64,000 nucleotides of DNA from Chryseobacterium elymi (lineage in GTDB: Bacteria > Bacteroidota > Bacteroidia > Flavobacteriales > Weeksellaceae): assembly GCF_003385495.1 (NCBI RefSeq), contig NZ_QNUH01000003.1:248001-312000 (forward strand), in the 5' to 3' direction. Of the stretch, positions 24,400 to 33,278 are shown piece by piece (within the stretch, counting starts at the first letter, position 1; every line of letters starts with the position of its first letter). Below the pieces are notes generated by a model, which was given only the letters and a program-made list of their open reading frames with translations, did no database searches and was not told the origin of the DNA. Made by a program: the position numbers and the translations under genes.

Positions 24400-25164
24400 A
24401 TGAATTTAAAACTCCATAAACCTCTCTGCATTTTTGACCTTGAAACAACAGGAACCAATATCGGAAAAGACAAAATTGTAGAGATCTGTATTTTAAAAGT
24501 AAATCCGGATGCCTCCAGAGAAAGCAAAACATGGCGCGTAAATCCGGAAATACCTATTCCGAAAGAATGCAGTGAGATCCACGGAATTTATGATGAAGAC
24601 ATAAAAGATGCTCCAACATTCAGAGAAATTGCTCCAAAAATCATGGAAATGCTTTCGGGAAGTGATTTGGGAGGCTTCAATTCCAATCGTTTTGATGTTC
24701 CGCTTCTGGCAGAAGAGCTGTTAAGAGTAGAAATTGATTTTGACCTCAGCAAATTCAGACTGGTAGATGCGCAGACTATTTTCCACAAGAAAGAACCGAG
24801 AAATTTAGGGGCTGCCTATCAGTTTTACTGTGGAAAAGTTTTGGAAAATGCGCACTCTGCGGAAGCTGATGTGATGGCCACTTTTGAAGTGCTGGATGCA
24901 CAGGTGGGAAAGTATGACGATATCCCTAATGAGATTGCTCCTTTAAGCGAATTTACATTCCACAATAAGAATGCAGATCTTGCCGGATTCATTGGATATA
25001 ATGAAAAATCAGAACCTGTTTTTAATTTCGGAAAATACAAAGGACAGGTGGTAAAAGCTGTTTTCCAGAAAGACCTGGGCTATTACGGATGGCTTCAGAA
25101 CGCCGATTTTCCGCTTTACACGAAGAAAGTCTTCACAAAAATTCAATTGTCAGGTAAATTTTAA
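24400..25164 (+). CDS. DnaQ-like 3'-5' exonuclease
   Basis: 254-residue exonuclease of the DEDDh superfamily. Motif I is F-D-L-E-T-T-G near residues 13-19 (D14, E16), motif II lies near G-F-N-S-N-R-F-D (about 93-100), and motif III is H-S-A-E-A-D-V near 149-155 (the DEDDh histidine and aspartate). The C-terminal ~55 residues carry an extra small domain (F-N-F-G-K-Y-K-G near 218-225) often seen in Bacteroidota exonucleases. It probably trims DNA or RNA in repair, and is not the polymerase III epsilon chain. Five bases separate it from the next gene, so they form an operon. Confidence 0.85.
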   Translation: MNLKLHKPLCIFDLETTGTNIGKDKIVEICILKVNPDASRESKTWRVNPEIPIPKECSEIHGIYDEDIKDAPTFREIAPKIMEMLSGSDLGGFNSNRFDVPLLAEELLRVEIDFDLSKFRLVDAQTIFHKKEPRNLGAAYQFYCGKVLENAHSAEADVMATFEVLDAQVGKYDDIPNEIAPLSEFTFHNKNADLAGFIGYNEKSEPVFNFGKYKGQVVKAVFQKDLGYYGWLQNADFPLYTKKVFTKIQLSGKF

Positions 25165-25169
25165 AAAAA

Positions 25170-25568
25170 ATGCCAAACCTAGTTCGTTTTAAATTTTACG
25201 AAACTGCCCTTGAAGCCAACAGGGACAAGCAAATCCTTGCCGAAAACGGAGTGAACGGTTTCATTGCCAATGAGCAGCTCATCCAGTCTGACTGGCTGCT
25301 TTCACAGGCTGTGGGAGGTATTCAGCTTCAGGTTTTTGAAAATGATCTGGAAAAAGCGAAACAAATCCTGCAGGATTATAATGATAATGAAGCGTATTCA
25401 TTAGAGGTAGAACATACAATTAAGGATCCTGAATTTGATTTTATATGCCCGAAATGTGGTTCAAACCATATTTACAGGAACGACAGGGCAACGAGTTTTT
25501 TTGGAATTTCCATTTTGGCAAGCCAGAAGTTTGTATGTTATTACTGCGGAAATGAGTTTACGCACTAA
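25170..25568 (+). CDS. DUF2007-type protein with C-terminal zinc ribbon
   Basis: 132-residue cytosolic protein. The N-terminal ~65 residues look like DUF2007 ('putative signal-transducing protein'): E-T-A-L-E-A-N-R-D-K-Q-I-L near 11-23 and G-G-I-Q-L-Q-V near 49-55. The C-terminal part has a zinc-ribbon pair, C-P-K-C-G-S-N-H near 95-102 and C-Y-Y-C-G near 124-128. It shares an operon with the exonuclease just upstream. The function is not established. Confidence 0.8.
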   Translation: MPNLVRFKFYETALEANRDKQILAENGVNGFIANEQLIQSDWLLSQAVGGIQLQVFENDLEKAKQILQDYNDNEAYSLEVEHTIKDPEFDFICPKCGSNHIYRNDRATSFFGISILASQKFVCYYCGNEFTH

Positions 25569-25650
25569 TATCATTTAAATTAAAAATACTTCTTCGCGAC
25601 TGAACTGCATTGGCAGATCTACAGTTGTTAAAATAAATAATTAAAGAGTT

Positions 25651-26256
25651 ATGAAAATCATTTGTATAGGAAGAAACTACAGTGAACATGCAAAAGAATT
25701 AGGAAATGAAATTCCTGAAAAACCGGTTATTTTCATAAAACCCGATACAGCGGTTTTAAAAGGAAATGATTTTTACATTCCTGAATTTTCCAATGACGTG
25801 CACTATGAGCTGGAAGTTGTTGTAAAGATTTCAAAGGGAGGAAAATACATTCAGAAAGAGGTGGCTCACAAACATTATGAAGAGATCAGCTTAGGTATAG
25901 ATTTTACGGCAAGAGATCTTCAGAGTGAGCTGAAATCCAAAGGTCTTCCATGGGAGCTAGCCAAGAGCTTTGACGGTTCTGCAGTGGTAGGCAACTTTTT
26001 CAATAAAGAAAATTATGATCTTGAAGGGCTGCAGTTTTCATTGCTACAAAACAAAGAAAAAGTTCAGGATGGCAACACAAAAGATATGATCTTCAGCATT
26101 GATGATATTATTGCTTTTGCTTCTCAGTATTTTACATTAAGAGTGGGTGATCTTATTTTTACCGGAACTCCAAAAGGAGTGGGAAAGGTGAATGAAAATG
26201 ATATTCTTGAAGCTTATCTGAAAGATGATAAAATTCTTGATATTCGAATATTATAA
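25651..26256 (+). CDS. Fumarylacetoacetate hydrolase-family protein
   Basis: 201-residue member of the FAH superfamily, in the short YcgM-like group. Seen: G-R-N-Y-S-E-H-A near residues 7-14, metal-binding H-Y-E-L-E-V-V near 51-57, G-I-D-F-T-A-R-D-L-Q near 81-90, K-S-F-D-G-S-A near 101-107 and F-T-G-T-P-K-G-V-G near 170-178. The family includes acylpyruvases and oxaloacetate decarboxylases, and the substrate cannot be set from the sequence. It is preceded by an 80-base gap and followed by a stress-protein gene. Confidence 0.87.
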   Translation: MKIICIGRNYSEHAKELGNEIPEKPVIFIKPDTAVLKGNDFYIPEFSNDVHYELEVVVKISKGGKYIQKEVAHKHYEEISLGIDFTARDLQSELKSKGLPWELAKSFDGSAVVGNFFNKENYDLEGLQFSLLQNKEKVQDGNTKDMIFSIDDIIAFASQYFTLRVGDLIFTGTPKGVGKVNENDILEAYLKDDKILDIRIL

Positions 26257-26315
26257 GTATTTAACATGAAAATTTGGGCAATTTTTCTTATCTTTAAATA
26301 ACAAAATTAAAGGTC

Positions 26316-26753
26316 ATGATAAATATTGTACTACCCGTAGATTTTGGGGACAAAACAGAACAGCTTGTAGATGGAGCTGTAAAATTTGCAAAACAGCTGA
26401 ACGGCAGAATTTTTCTGATTCACGTAGCACCTTCGGATATTGGTTTTGCTATCGGTGATATGGGATATCAATATTTTCCTGAAGTAGAAGCCAACGAGAT
26501 CAGAGAGGAGCTTGTACAGCTGAATAAGATTGAGCAAAGGATTATTGCTCATGATATAGACTGTGAGCATCTATTAAAGCAGGGCATTGCAAAAGATACG
26601 ATCCTGGAATATGCAAAAGCCAAAAATGCTGATTATATCGTAATGGGATCACACGGACGAAGCGGAATTTATGATGTTTTTGTAGGAAGTTTAACGAAAG
26701 GACTTACAAAAGATTCTCATGTTCCGGTACTGGTGCTTCCTATCCACGACTAG
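26316..26753 (+). CDS. Universal stress protein (UspA family)
   Basis: 145 residues forming a single Usp domain. The nucleotide-binding pattern G-S-H-G-R-S-G-I-Y-D-V-F-V-G-S near residues 109-123 (G-2x-G-9x-G-S) is intact, so it probably binds ATP. The start is I-N-I-V-L-P-V-D-F. It is cytosolic and probably involved in stress adaptation. A 10-bp-stem terminator follows. Confidence 0.9.
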   Translation: MINIVLPVDFGDKTEQLVDGAVKFAKQLNGRIFLIHVAPSDIGFAIGDMGYQYFPEVEANEIREELVQLNKIEQRIIAHDIDCEHLLKQGIAKDTILEYAKAKNADYIVMGSHGRSGIYDVFVGSLTKGLTKDSHVPVLVLPIHD

Positions 26754-26780
26754 AGAAAATAAATTTTAATCGTTAATAAA

Positions 26781-26814
26781 AAAACCGATCAGACCAGAGT
26801 CCGATCGGTTTTTT
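26781..26814. terminator. Bidirectional terminator
   Basis: Stem AAAACCGATC / GATCGGTTTT between the convergent Usp and small membrane-protein genes, with T runs on both strands. Confidence 0.85.
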
Positions 26815-26831
26815 ACTATATAACCAATTAA

Positions 26832-27065
26832 TTAACCTTCTTTTTTATAGATCTTAGGATCGTAATAAGGGTTCTTACCCTCAGTTGGAGAATAATAGTC
26901 TTTATCTTTATCACCACCTAGTTTTACTACCAATACATAGCACCAGTAAGTAAACAATACACAGCAAACGATAAATAAAATCCAGTTTAGAACATTTCCA
27001 AATGCATCAAAAAAACCGAAGGCCCATTTGAAAACTTTACTTAAGAATAACCAGAAAGACGTCAT
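26832..27065 (-). CDS. Small membrane protein (DUF6341-like)
   Basis: 77-residue protein with one or two hydrophobic segments (about 14-48, ending Y-W-C-Y-V-L-V-V-K-L), then a polar tail rich in K, D and Y (N-P-Y-Y-D-P-K-I-Y-K-K). It resembles the small Flavobacterial DUF6341 proteins in size and position next to a DUF6427-like gene; this assignment is from memory and tentative. It is divergent from the 27108 gene. Confidence 0.65.
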   Translation of the reverse strand: MTSFWLFLSKVFKWAFGFFDAFGNVLNWILFIVCCVLFTYWCYVLVVKLGGDKDKDYYSPTEGKNPYYDPKIYKKEG

Positions 27066-27083
27066 TATTTTCCTTTTTTAAAT

Positions 27084-27091
27084 TAACTTTG
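27084..27091 (+). promoter_or_regulatory. -7 element of the DUF6427-like gene
   Basis: TAACTTTG matches TAnnTTTG and lies 16 bases before the ATG at 27108. Confidence 0.45.
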
Positions 27092-27107
27092 TACAAATTT
27101 ATAAAAA

Positions 27108-28013
27108 ATGTTTAAATTACTTTCAAAAGAAAGCAATATTTTTTCAATTCCTGTTTATATTGGTTTTCTTCTTTTAGTAGTCATAATATTTAACATACTG
27201 AATTTCAACACTTATGAGGCGATTATCGCAGGAATAACTTTCCTGGGAATCGCTTTGGGATATTTTTGTTTTCACAGTATTGCCCTTAATTACCAGACGC
27301 ATCTGCCGTTATTTTTATATACATTTTTTATTTTTGGACTTTATCCGGGAAATCTGGATATCGGAATTGCCGTTGCACTGCTTACCAATTCTTTTCTGCT
27401 GCTGCTTTTAACCAGTGCAGATGAAGACATCAGGAAGAAGTCTTATGTTCTGGTAGGAGCCATAGTTGCCCTGAATTTTATTTTTCTTCCTACTACATGG
27501 CCCATGGCTCTTTTTGTAATCGCTCACGTAATTGCAACATCTCAAAAAATAAGCTTGAATCTTTTCAGGTTCCTTTTGGGAACTGTATTGATCGCTTTCA
27601 GTTATTTTTCGATCATGTTCTTTTTCCAGTTTACTACATGGAATATTGATTATTTTCCTTTTGGAAAAATGAGACCGATGACGGATTATACTGAGTTGCT
27701 TCCTTTAATACCTATTCTCCTGATGCTTATTTATGCGGTATATGACCACTTTAAAAACTATAATAAGAAAAGCCCGATAAGCAGATATAAGTATACATTT
27801 TTGCTTGTATTCTCACTGGCCCAGTTGGTAACTATTATTCTGTACATGAATAAAAACTATGAATATTTACTGCTTCTGGCATTCCCATCGAGCATTATCC
27901 TGAGCAGGATGATGAGATTTTTGCCTAAATACTGGATGCAGGAGGTGAGCTTATGGCTTATCATTATAAGTTTGATTGCTTTTAAAGCAGGTACGTATTT
28001 TAATTTATTTTAA
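27108..28013 (+). CDS. Multi-pass membrane protein (DUF6427-like)
   Basis: 301 residues with about nine or ten hydrophobic segments and few charged residues between them. It opens with F-K-L-L-S-K-E-S-N-I-F-S-I-P, which fits the Flavobacterial DUF6427 family, whose function is unknown. It lies 5 bases ahead of the DUF3109 gene, so the two are co-transcribed. No catalytic motif is seen. A transport or membrane-assembly role is a guess only. Confidence 0.75.
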   Translation: MFKLLSKESNIFSIPVYIGFLLLVVIIFNILNFNTYEAIIAGITFLGIALGYFCFHSIALNYQTHLPLFLYTFFIFGLYPGNLDIGIAVALLTNSFLLLLLTSADEDIRKKSYVLVGAIVALNFIFLPTTWPMALFVIAHVIATSQKISLNLFRFLLGTVLIAFSYFSIMFFFQFTTWNIDYFPFGKMRPMTDYTELLPLIPILLMLIYAVYDHFKNYNKKSPISRYKYTFLLVFSLAQLVTIILYMNKNYEYLLLLAFPSSIILSRMMRFLPKYWMQEVSLWLIIISLIAFKAGTYFNLF

Positions 28014-28018
28014 AGATT

Positions 28019-28603
28019 ATGATTCAGATAGACGATAAATTGATTTCCGAGGATATTTTTTCCGAAGAATTTGTTTGCAACCTTACGAAATGTAAAGGTG
28101 CATGTTGTGTGGAAGGAGATGTAGGTGCTCCGCTAGATAAGGATGAACTTGAGATTTTAGACCGTATTTTTGATAAAATAAAGCCTTATCTTACTCCGGA
28201 AGGCATCAAAGCCCTTGAGGAACAGGGAACATGGACAACTGATCCGGAGGATGGAATGTACGTTACGCCCATGGTAGAAGACCGCGAATGTGCATATGTA
28301 ACTTTCGACGAAAGAGGAATCACGAAATGTGGTATTGAAAAAGCTTATGAAGATGGTGCCGTAGACTGGCAGAAACCGATCTCATGCCACCTCTACCCGA
28401 TCCGTGTCACGGAATATTCTACTTTTACTGCCCTGAACTACCACGAATGGAGTGTATGCAGCGATGCCTGCACGCTTGGGAAGGAATTACAGGTTCCTGT
28501 TTACAAGTTCCTGAAAACTCCACTGACCAGAAAATATGGTGAAGAGTTCTACAGTGTTTTAAGCGAGGCTGCTGATGAATGGAAAAAAGCATACGGCTCT
28601 TAA
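28019..28603 (+). CDS. DUF3109-family cysteine-rich protein
   Basis: 194-residue protein of the DUF3109 family. Eight cysteines occur in a spaced pattern: C16, C21, C25 and C26 in C-N-L-T-K-C-K-G-A-C-C, then a further set in the middle and C-terminal parts (R-E-C-A-Y-V, T-K-C-G-I, S-C-H-L-Y-P-I-R, W-S-V-C-S-D-A-C). This could bind an iron-sulfur cluster or zinc, as in related YkgJ-type proteins (inference). It has no signal peptide. It is the second gene of the operon starting at 27108. Confidence 0.86.
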   Translation: MIQIDDKLISEDIFSEEFVCNLTKCKGACCVEGDVGAPLDKDELEILDRIFDKIKPYLTPEGIKALEEQGTWTTDPEDGMYVTPMVEDRECAYVTFDERGITKCGIEKAYEDGAVDWQKPISCHLYPIRVTEYSTFTALNYHEWSVCSDACTLGKELQVPVYKFLKTPLTRKYGEEFYSVLSEAADEWKKAYGS

Positions 28604-28790
28604 CCAATAAAAAAAGCAGACCAATATATATAGCGGATTTCTGATTTCACATATATTCTAAAAGGGAAAAAAACAAATCTTAAGAGTTCAACTCTTAATT
28701 TTGTATGCTGATCACTGGGCATTCTTCAAAAAGATTAGGAAGGATTTTAAGAATACAATTTAAATTCGCATTTTTGTAAAAAAACCGGCT

Positions 28791-29156
28791 ATGCAAAAAG
28801 ATAAATTACGCACAATCAGAAAACAAAAGGGCTATACACAACAGCAGATTGCCGACATCATCGCTACTGATGTATCTAACTACAGCAGAAAGGAAAGCGG
28901 TGATGTAAGAATTTTTAAAGATGAGTGGGACAAAATCTCACGGTTTCTGGATCTTCCCGTTGAGGAAATTTATGAAGATGATGAAACTAATACCATCATT
29001 CAGAATCCGGTATTTAATGATAGTCCGGGATCTTATGCCATGGGAAGCGTTACTAATTTTAATAATGAAATAAGTCTGTCTATTATAAAGAATCTTCAGG
29101 AATATATAGAACTGCTGAAGGAAGAGATCAAAAAGATGAAGGAAGAAAAAAAATAA
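28791..29156 (+). CDS. XRE-family regulator with C-terminal coiled coil
   Basis: 121-residue helix-turn-helix protein. The Cro/C1-type HTH is at residues 5-60 (K-G-Y-T-Q-Q-Q-I-A-D-I-I-A-T-D-V-S-N-Y-S-R). The C-terminal ~25 residues (L-L-K-E-E-I-K-K-M-K-E-E-K-K) are charged heptads that should form a coiled coil for dimerisation. No partner gene is adjacent, so its target is unknown. A strong terminator follows ~90 bases downstream. Confidence 0.85.
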   Translation: MQKDKLRTIRKQKGYTQQQIADIIATDVSNYSRKESGDVRIFKDEWDKISRFLDLPVEEIYEDDETNTIIQNPVFNDSPGSYAMGSVTNFNNEISLSIIKNLQEYIELLKEEIKKMKEEKK

Positions 29157-29246
29157 ACTAGATTTTTCTTGAACAGCAATTTTTCCAGATTAACTTCTTT
29201 ATTACTTTAAAGGCTAGCTCAGGCATATGTTAACTCTGTTAACACA

Positions 29247-29278
29247 ATAGAAACCGCAGACTGATCTGCGGTTTCTAT
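29247..29278. terminator. Bidirectional terminator
   Basis: 14-bp perfect stem (ATAGAAACCGCAGA and its complement) with a 4-base loop, between the convergent XRE and M16 genes. Confidence 0.9.
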
Positions 29279-29300
29279 TTATCAATTATTTTAAAATAAA

Positions 29301-32159
29301 TTACTGCTTAACTACTGTTGCTCCAACTGCTGCTGGTTTTGCCTCTTCTTTTTTAGCATTTTCCCATCCGTCTTCCGGCATCAGCGTTGCTGTAATCTTT
29401 CCTTTTGCCAGGTACTTTTTAGCAACATCCTGAAGATCTTTTACAGTAAGTGCTTTTACTTTTTCCTGATAATTAAGGATGTCATATTTGTCACTTCCAT
29501 CCAACTGATGTTTAGCGAGAGCGTTCAGCCAGAACATATTGTCCTTAAGCTCCGTTTTGTTATCGTTGTACTCTCCTTCTTTATATTTGTCAAGATCTTT
29601 TTGTTCAGGGCCTTTATCGATCAGCTTCTGAAGTTCGGTAACGGCACTTTTCGTAAGTTTTTCTGCGTTTTCCGGTCCGCAAGGGAAGCTGATGCTAAAA
29701 TTATAGGCGCTGTAAGGAATTTTATTCATACTTCCTCTCGCTCCCCCACCGTAGATCCCGCTTTCATCTTCTCTAAGCTTTTCGATCACCTTGATTGTAG
29801 CTACTTCTCCAAGCGCTGAAAGAGCCAAAGCTTCTTTCTCATTGTAAGGAGTTTCTCCACTGTAAGAGATCGTCACCAGACTCTTAGGATCTTTTCCTTT
29901 TTTGTACACTTTTGAATAATCTCCGGTCAGCTGTCTGTAGCCCGTGTCTTTGAATGTTGAAGTTTTTCCTGATGAAGGAAGACTACCGATATATTGAAGC
30001 ACCTGCTCTTTAAATACAGTCTCGTCAATGTTTCCTACGAAATAGAACTGGAAGTTTCCAGCATTGGCAAATTTCTCTTTATAGATGTCGTATGCTTTTT
30101 TATAATCTGTATTGGCCCAATCTTTTTCCATTGGGAATAGTCCGATGAATCTTGGGTTCTTTTGGTTCATGAATTTCGCATGTTCATTGGAGAAATAAGC
30201 CTGAGGATTAGACAACAGGTTATCCAGCATGGCAGACTGCTTTTCTTTGTAAGCATTGAATGCGGCAGGGTTGTAATTTAATCCTGTAAAATAAGCGTAC
30301 GTAAGCTCCATAGCAGTTCCTAAATCTTTCTGGGAAGTTCTTCCTGAAATTCCCTCATAATAAGGTCCAACCATTGGATTTACACTCACCTGTTTTCCTG
30401 CAAGATAGTTGGTAAGATCTGCTTTTGACAATCCACCTACTCCCGCTTCAGATAATGCTGCAAAAGCGAACTGAGTTTTAATAAAGTCTGCATCGGAGAT
30501 CAGGGAGTTTCCGCCTAAGCTTCTTGCTGAAAATACAATTTCATCATCTTTGAAATCGGTTTTTTTGAAGGTTACTTTTGCTCCGTTGCTTAATGTCCAT
30601 GTTGTGGTTCCCAGTTTGGCATCCGTTTCTGTTTTAGCAATTTTTCCTTCCGATTTGAATGGCTTCACTAAGTTTTTGATGGCTTCTTTTTCTTCGTAAG
30701 GCTTAAGATCCGCCATTTTTACAGATTCAAATGTATTCAGAACCATTGCTTCTGTAGGCATTGTAACGTTATCTTTCTTAGGTCCTGTAATTACGATCAC
30801 CCGGCTGTCATCCTTCACCATTTTCCTGATCACTTCATTGGTTTGAGCCAAAGTAACTTTAGGAAGGAAGGTTTTTGTATCTTCATATTCCCAGGCAATT
30901 CCCGGCATCGGTTCCTGCTCCAGAAAATTTCTTACATACTCATCTACCAGCCTATCACTTTCAGTCTTGTCGCGGTTGTTGTAGGATCTTTCGAGGTTGG
31001 ACAGCATCTGTGCTTTTGCCCTGTCAAGTTCAGTCTGTGTAAATCCGAATCTCTTCGCTCTTTCCACTTCTTCCAAAAGAACTTTCAGAGCGTTTAACTG
31101 ATTTCCTTCTTTTACCATGGCAAATCCCTGGAAGGCTTCTTTGCTTCTTGCATAGGTTCCTCCATGATAAACCGATCCGAAAGTAAAAGGCGGGTTATTT
31201 GAGTTGATCAGTTCTTTCAGCCTGTTGTTCAGCATTGTGGTGGAAAGACCTTCAACAATGCTTTGGTTGTACTGCTCAACCGTTACATCCGGCTGATACG
31301 CCTCAGTATCTTTCATAATGAACTGAACCATTGAATTGGTAGCATCCGGATCAGTTTCTATAGCTACTAATGTTTCTTTATGATTAGGAAGATCAAATAC
31401 TTTTCTCTCCCTTGGCTTGGAAGGGTTTTTATATTTACTGAAATTATCTTTGATCTTTTTTTCAACTTCATCTACGTTGATATCTCCTACGACCACAATT
31501 GCCATAAGATCAGGTCTGTACCAATCCTGATGGAATTTTCGAATCACATCCGGCTTGAAGTTTTCCAACACTTCTTTTTTACCGATCGGAAGCCTGTCTG
31601 CATATTGAGATTTGTATAATAATTTAGGAAGATATTTGTCTGCCATTCTTTTATCTGCGCCAAGACCAAGTCTTAATTCTTCCAGAACAACACCTCTTTC
31701 TTTATTGATCTGTGCATCGGAAAGCGTTGCATTGAAAGCCCAGTCTTCCATTACTTTTAGTCCTGCATCCAGATTTCCGGGCTTATCTAATGGAACCGGA
31801 AGCATGTATACCGTTTCGTCAAAACTTGTATAGGCATTAAGGTGCTGACCGAATTTCACCCCGATAGACTGTAGAAAATCGACAAGTTTGTTATCCGGAT
31901 AATTCTTGGTTCCATTGAAATTCATGTGCTCCATAAAATGTGCTAAACCTCTCTGGTTTTCATCTTCAAGAATAGATCCGGCATTGATAGCCAGACGGAA
32001 ATCCACTTTCTTTTCAGGTAATGTATTTTTTTTAATGTAGTATTTCATTCCGTTGGGAAGGGTACCGACTCTCACGGAAGAATCCACAGGAATATTCTGT
32101 CCGAAAACATTTGAAGACATCAGGAAGATGACCGCAAATGAGGATAAAACTTTCTTCAT
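29301..32159 (-). CDS. M16-family zinc metallopeptidase
   Basis: 952-residue exported pitrilysin-like peptidase. A signal peptide occupies residues 1-20. The N-terminal M16 domain has the inverted zinc site H74-F-M-E77-H78 with a further glutamate near residue 155 (N-K-E-R-G-V-V-L-E-E). A second, inactive-type M16 half fills roughly residues 500-930. By family it degrades peptides in the periplasm. It is followed by a terminator before the XRE gene on the other strand; the LolA-like gene sits upstream. Confidence 0.9.
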   Translation of the reverse strand: MKKVLSSFAVIFLMSSNVFGQNIPVDSSVRVGTLPNGMKYYIKKNTLPEKKVDFRLAINAGSILEDENQRGLAHFMEHMNFNGTKNYPDNKLVDFLQSIGVKFGQHLNAYTSFDETVYMLPVPLDKPGNLDAGLKVMEDWAFNATLSDAQINKERGVVLEELRLGLGADKRMADKYLPKLLYKSQYADRLPIGKKEVLENFKPDVIRKFHQDWYRPDLMAIVVVGDINVDEVEKKIKDNFSKYKNPSKPRERKVFDLPNHKETLVAIETDPDATNSMVQFIMKDTEAYQPDVTVEQYNQSIVEGLSTTMLNNRLKELINSNNPPFTFGSVYHGGTYARSKEAFQGFAMVKEGNQLNALKVLLEEVERAKRFGFTQTELDRAKAQMLSNLERSYNNRDKTESDRLVDEYVRNFLEQEPMPGIAWEYEDTKTFLPKVTLAQTNEVIRKMVKDDSRVIVITGPKKDNVTMPTEAMVLNTFESVKMADLKPYEEKEAIKNLVKPFKSEGKIAKTETDAKLGTTTWTLSNGAKVTFKKTDFKDDEIVFSARSLGGNSLISDADFIKTQFAFAALSEAGVGGLSKADLTNYLAGKQVSVNPMVGPYYEGISGRTSQKDLGTAMELTYAYFTGLNYNPAAFNAYKEKQSAMLDNLLSNPQAYFSNEHAKFMNQKNPRFIGLFPMEKDWANTDYKKAYDIYKEKFANAGNFQFYFVGNIDETVFKEQVLQYIGSLPSSGKTSTFKDTGYRQLTGDYSKVYKKGKDPKSLVTISYSGETPYNEKEALALSALGEVATIKVIEKLREDESGIYGGGARGSMNKIPYSAYNFSISFPCGPENAEKLTKSAVTELQKLIDKGPEQKDLDKYKEGEYNDNKTELKDNMFWLNALAKHQLDGSDKYDILNYQEKVKALTVKDLQDVAKKYLAKGKITATLMPEDGWENAKKEEAKPAAVGATVVKQ

Positions 32160-32267
32160 ATAATTTGAATTTATTTTCAGACTAAAAGTATCAATTATTC
32201 ACCACCTAAAGAAGTCTTACAATTTGTATTATAGTTAAAGTTGAGTTAAAATTGTTCAGGCAGCAAA

Positions 32268-32290
32268 AAAGCCGGAGGATATCCGGCTTT
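32268..32290 (-). terminator. Terminator of the gene ending at 32312
   Basis: 9-bp stem AAAGCCGGA / TCCGGCTTT with a T run on the minus strand. Confidence 0.85.
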
Positions 32291-32311
32291 TGTACTATAA
32301 AACATAAGTTT

Positions 32312-32998
32312 TTATTTGAAATCCGCATCAGATGTAATGGTATTTAAAACCACTTTAGTCGTCTTTATCGTTACTTTTTGTCCTTTTCCGTCAATATCTA
32401 CTTCAGAAGGGAACTTTATGCCATCCACCGTCATATAGTTTTTCACGGTAACACTTCCTTCTCCTACAGAAGACTGATATAAAAGTCCGGTAGTAGCGTC
32501 AAAATAAAATTTTCCTTTATCTGAAGACAATACATTGTAATCTTTAGCGTCCAGTTTTTCTACTGTTACTGTCTGAAAATTGGCAGGGTTAAAAGCTAGC
32601 GCCTCAACAGTAGTCCCTTTCTTCAGTTCGGCAATATTATCGGCAGGGAAATCGGTTTTCTGTCCGGCTCTTTCAATATATCCTTTTTCACCGTCAAAAA
32701 CCTGACTTACCGTCTGTCCCATTGCGGTCTGTACAGATTTAAATTTATTGCCCATTTTTGTAGTGCTCATGGTGATATCCATTCCCTGAACATTCAGTGT
32801 ATTATCAATAACTGTAGATTTTACTGCTTCTAATTTGCTTTTACCGCCCAAAGCTTTAAAGTAATTATCAATAACTTCTTTTGGGGTCAACTTAGATTTC
32901 ATGACTTCCGTCTTTGCGGGAGCTGAACTTGCCTGTTGAGCTGCTGCCGGAACTGCAAAGAGTACGGCACAGAAAAGTGGAATGATGATCTTTTTCAT
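32312..32998 (-). CDS. LolA/LolB-fold periplasmic protein
   Basis: 228-residue exported protein, signal peptide at 1-20 (cut after A-A-A). The mature start has L-T-P-K-E-V-I-D-N-Y-F-K-A-L-G-G-K-S-K-L near 37-56, the opening often attached to M16 peptidases or lipoprotein-sorting (LolA-like) proteins in Bacteroidota. The rest looks like an 11-stranded open beta-barrel. No cysteine follows the signal, so it is not a lipoprotein. The M16 peptidase gene lies just downstream on the same strand, but a terminator separates them. Confidence 0.72.
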   Translation of the reverse strand: MKKIIIPLFCAVLFAVPAAAQQASSAPAKTEVMKSKLTPKEVIDNYFKALGGKSKLEAVKSTVIDNTLNVQGMDITMSTTKMGNKFKSVQTAMGQTVSQVFDGEKGYIERAGQKTDFPADNIAELKKGTTVEALAFNPANFQTVTVEKLDAKDYNVLSSDKGKFYFDATTGLLYQSSVGEGSVTVKNYMTVDGIKFPSEVDIDGKGQKVTIKTTKVVLNTITSDADFK

Positions 32999-33230
32999 AT
33001 CTATAATAAGTTTAAGGGTCTAAATATATGAATATTGACCACAAGAAAATAAACACGGGATAGTTATGGGAAATACGGGATAGTTCCTGCCCGGATATAT
33101 TAAGGCTTTTTAAGAATATCCGGAGTTAAAATGATAAAACTATCTTTATGATATGGACTTATAGTAGCGATTTCGGGTAATAAAATTGAGAAATATATTA
33201 AAAGAAATATAAATTTTGATCTGGAGATAA

Positions 33231-33256
33231 AAAACCTCCGATTTCTCGGAGGTTTT
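33231..33256 (-). terminator. Terminator of tig
   Basis: 11-bp stem AAAACCTCCGA / TCGGAGGTTTT with T runs, 23 bases after the stop. Confidence 0.88.
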
Positions 33257-33278
33257 GAAATATTTATATCGGACTAAA